Source of the DNA: Candidatus Poseidoniales archaeon
GTDB lineage: Archaea; Thermoplasmatota; Poseidoniia; Poseidoniales; Thalassarchaeaceae
Direction: 5' to 3'
Length of the DNA stretch: 5,890 bases
NCBI GenBank assembly: GCA_022447885.1
Contig: JAKUTA010000086.1
Span: 1-5,890, forward strand
The notes under the pieces were generated by a model, which was not told where the DNA came from, searched no databases, and saw nothing but the letters and a program-made list of their open reading frames with translations. The position numbers and the translations under genes are program-made. Below, one piece after another: positions 5,806 through 5,890 of the stretch; the stretch's first letter is position 1; each line of letters begins with the position of its first letter.

Positions 5806-5890
5806 TTACATGGGTAGCGTTTGACTCGGCCCACTGAAAGCCCATTGACTCAACGATTCCGAGTCAAAGGGTGTTTTACGGGAACCCTTT
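5806..5890. repeat. Nested inverted and direct repeats after top6A; possible terminator
   Basis: A perfect 10-bp inverted repeat, TTTGACTCGG (5820-5829) and CCGAGTCAAA (5859-5868), encloses a second direct copy of TTGACTC (5845-5851). That inner copy can also pair with GAGTCAA (5861-5867). A further inverted repeat, AAAGGGT (5866-5872) with ACCCTTT (5884-5890), reaches the window edge and overlaps the first. A TTTT run lies at 5874-5877. The position right after the operon suggests a terminator; an operator or the edge of a repeat element is also possible. No coding frame is seen. Confidence 0.45.

Overview
This window is a GC-rich stretch of an archaeal genome, most likely euryarchaeal in the broad sense. 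The evidence is a divergently transcribed TFB (archaeal TFIIB) gene start at the left edge, an adjacent top6B-top6A operon for the type IIB enzyme DNA topoisomerase VI, and GGTG/GGAG Shine-Dalgarno sites. The sequence does not fix the lineage. A Thermoplasmatota-related or other pyrrolysine-capable archaeon would fit, but that is inference.

Layout: (1) 1-85, minus strand: the first 28 codons of tfb, cut by the window edge. (2) 86-355: an AT-richer divergent intergenic region with candidate promoters and several inverted repeats, two of which are mutually exclusive hairpins just before the next start codon. (3) 356-2368, plus: a 670-aa [4Fe-4S] aconitase-family hydratase with the swivel domain at its N-terminus. 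(4) 2369-2596: an intergenic gap with no convincing gene, holding a TATA-like element and small hairpins. (5) 2597-4705, plus: top6B, complete, with an Ig-like C-terminal region and an acidic tail ending in a PIP-box-like motif. (6) 4702-5805, plus: top6A, overlapping top6B by ATGA. Its reading frame contains an in-frame UAG at 5689-5691. (7) 5806-5890: noncoding, with nested inverted and direct repeats, possibly a terminator.

The main result is the UAG in top6A. A conventional gene call stops at 329 aa, but the same frame continues for 37 more codons to a TGA. Those codons encode the conserved C-terminal end of Top6A (around YGLDYVTDEYLPEKL) with unchanged GC-rich codon usage, giving a family-typical 367 residues. 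The natural hypotheses are UAG decoding, most plausibly as pyrrolysine in an archaeon, against a very recent nonsense mutation or a sequencing error. Top6B (ATPase) and Top6A (DNA cleavage) form the A2B2 enzyme that relaxes and decatenates DNA, so this would be recoding in a core replication-associated enzyme. The aconitase-family enzyme is metabolic and has no obvious functional link to its neighbours.
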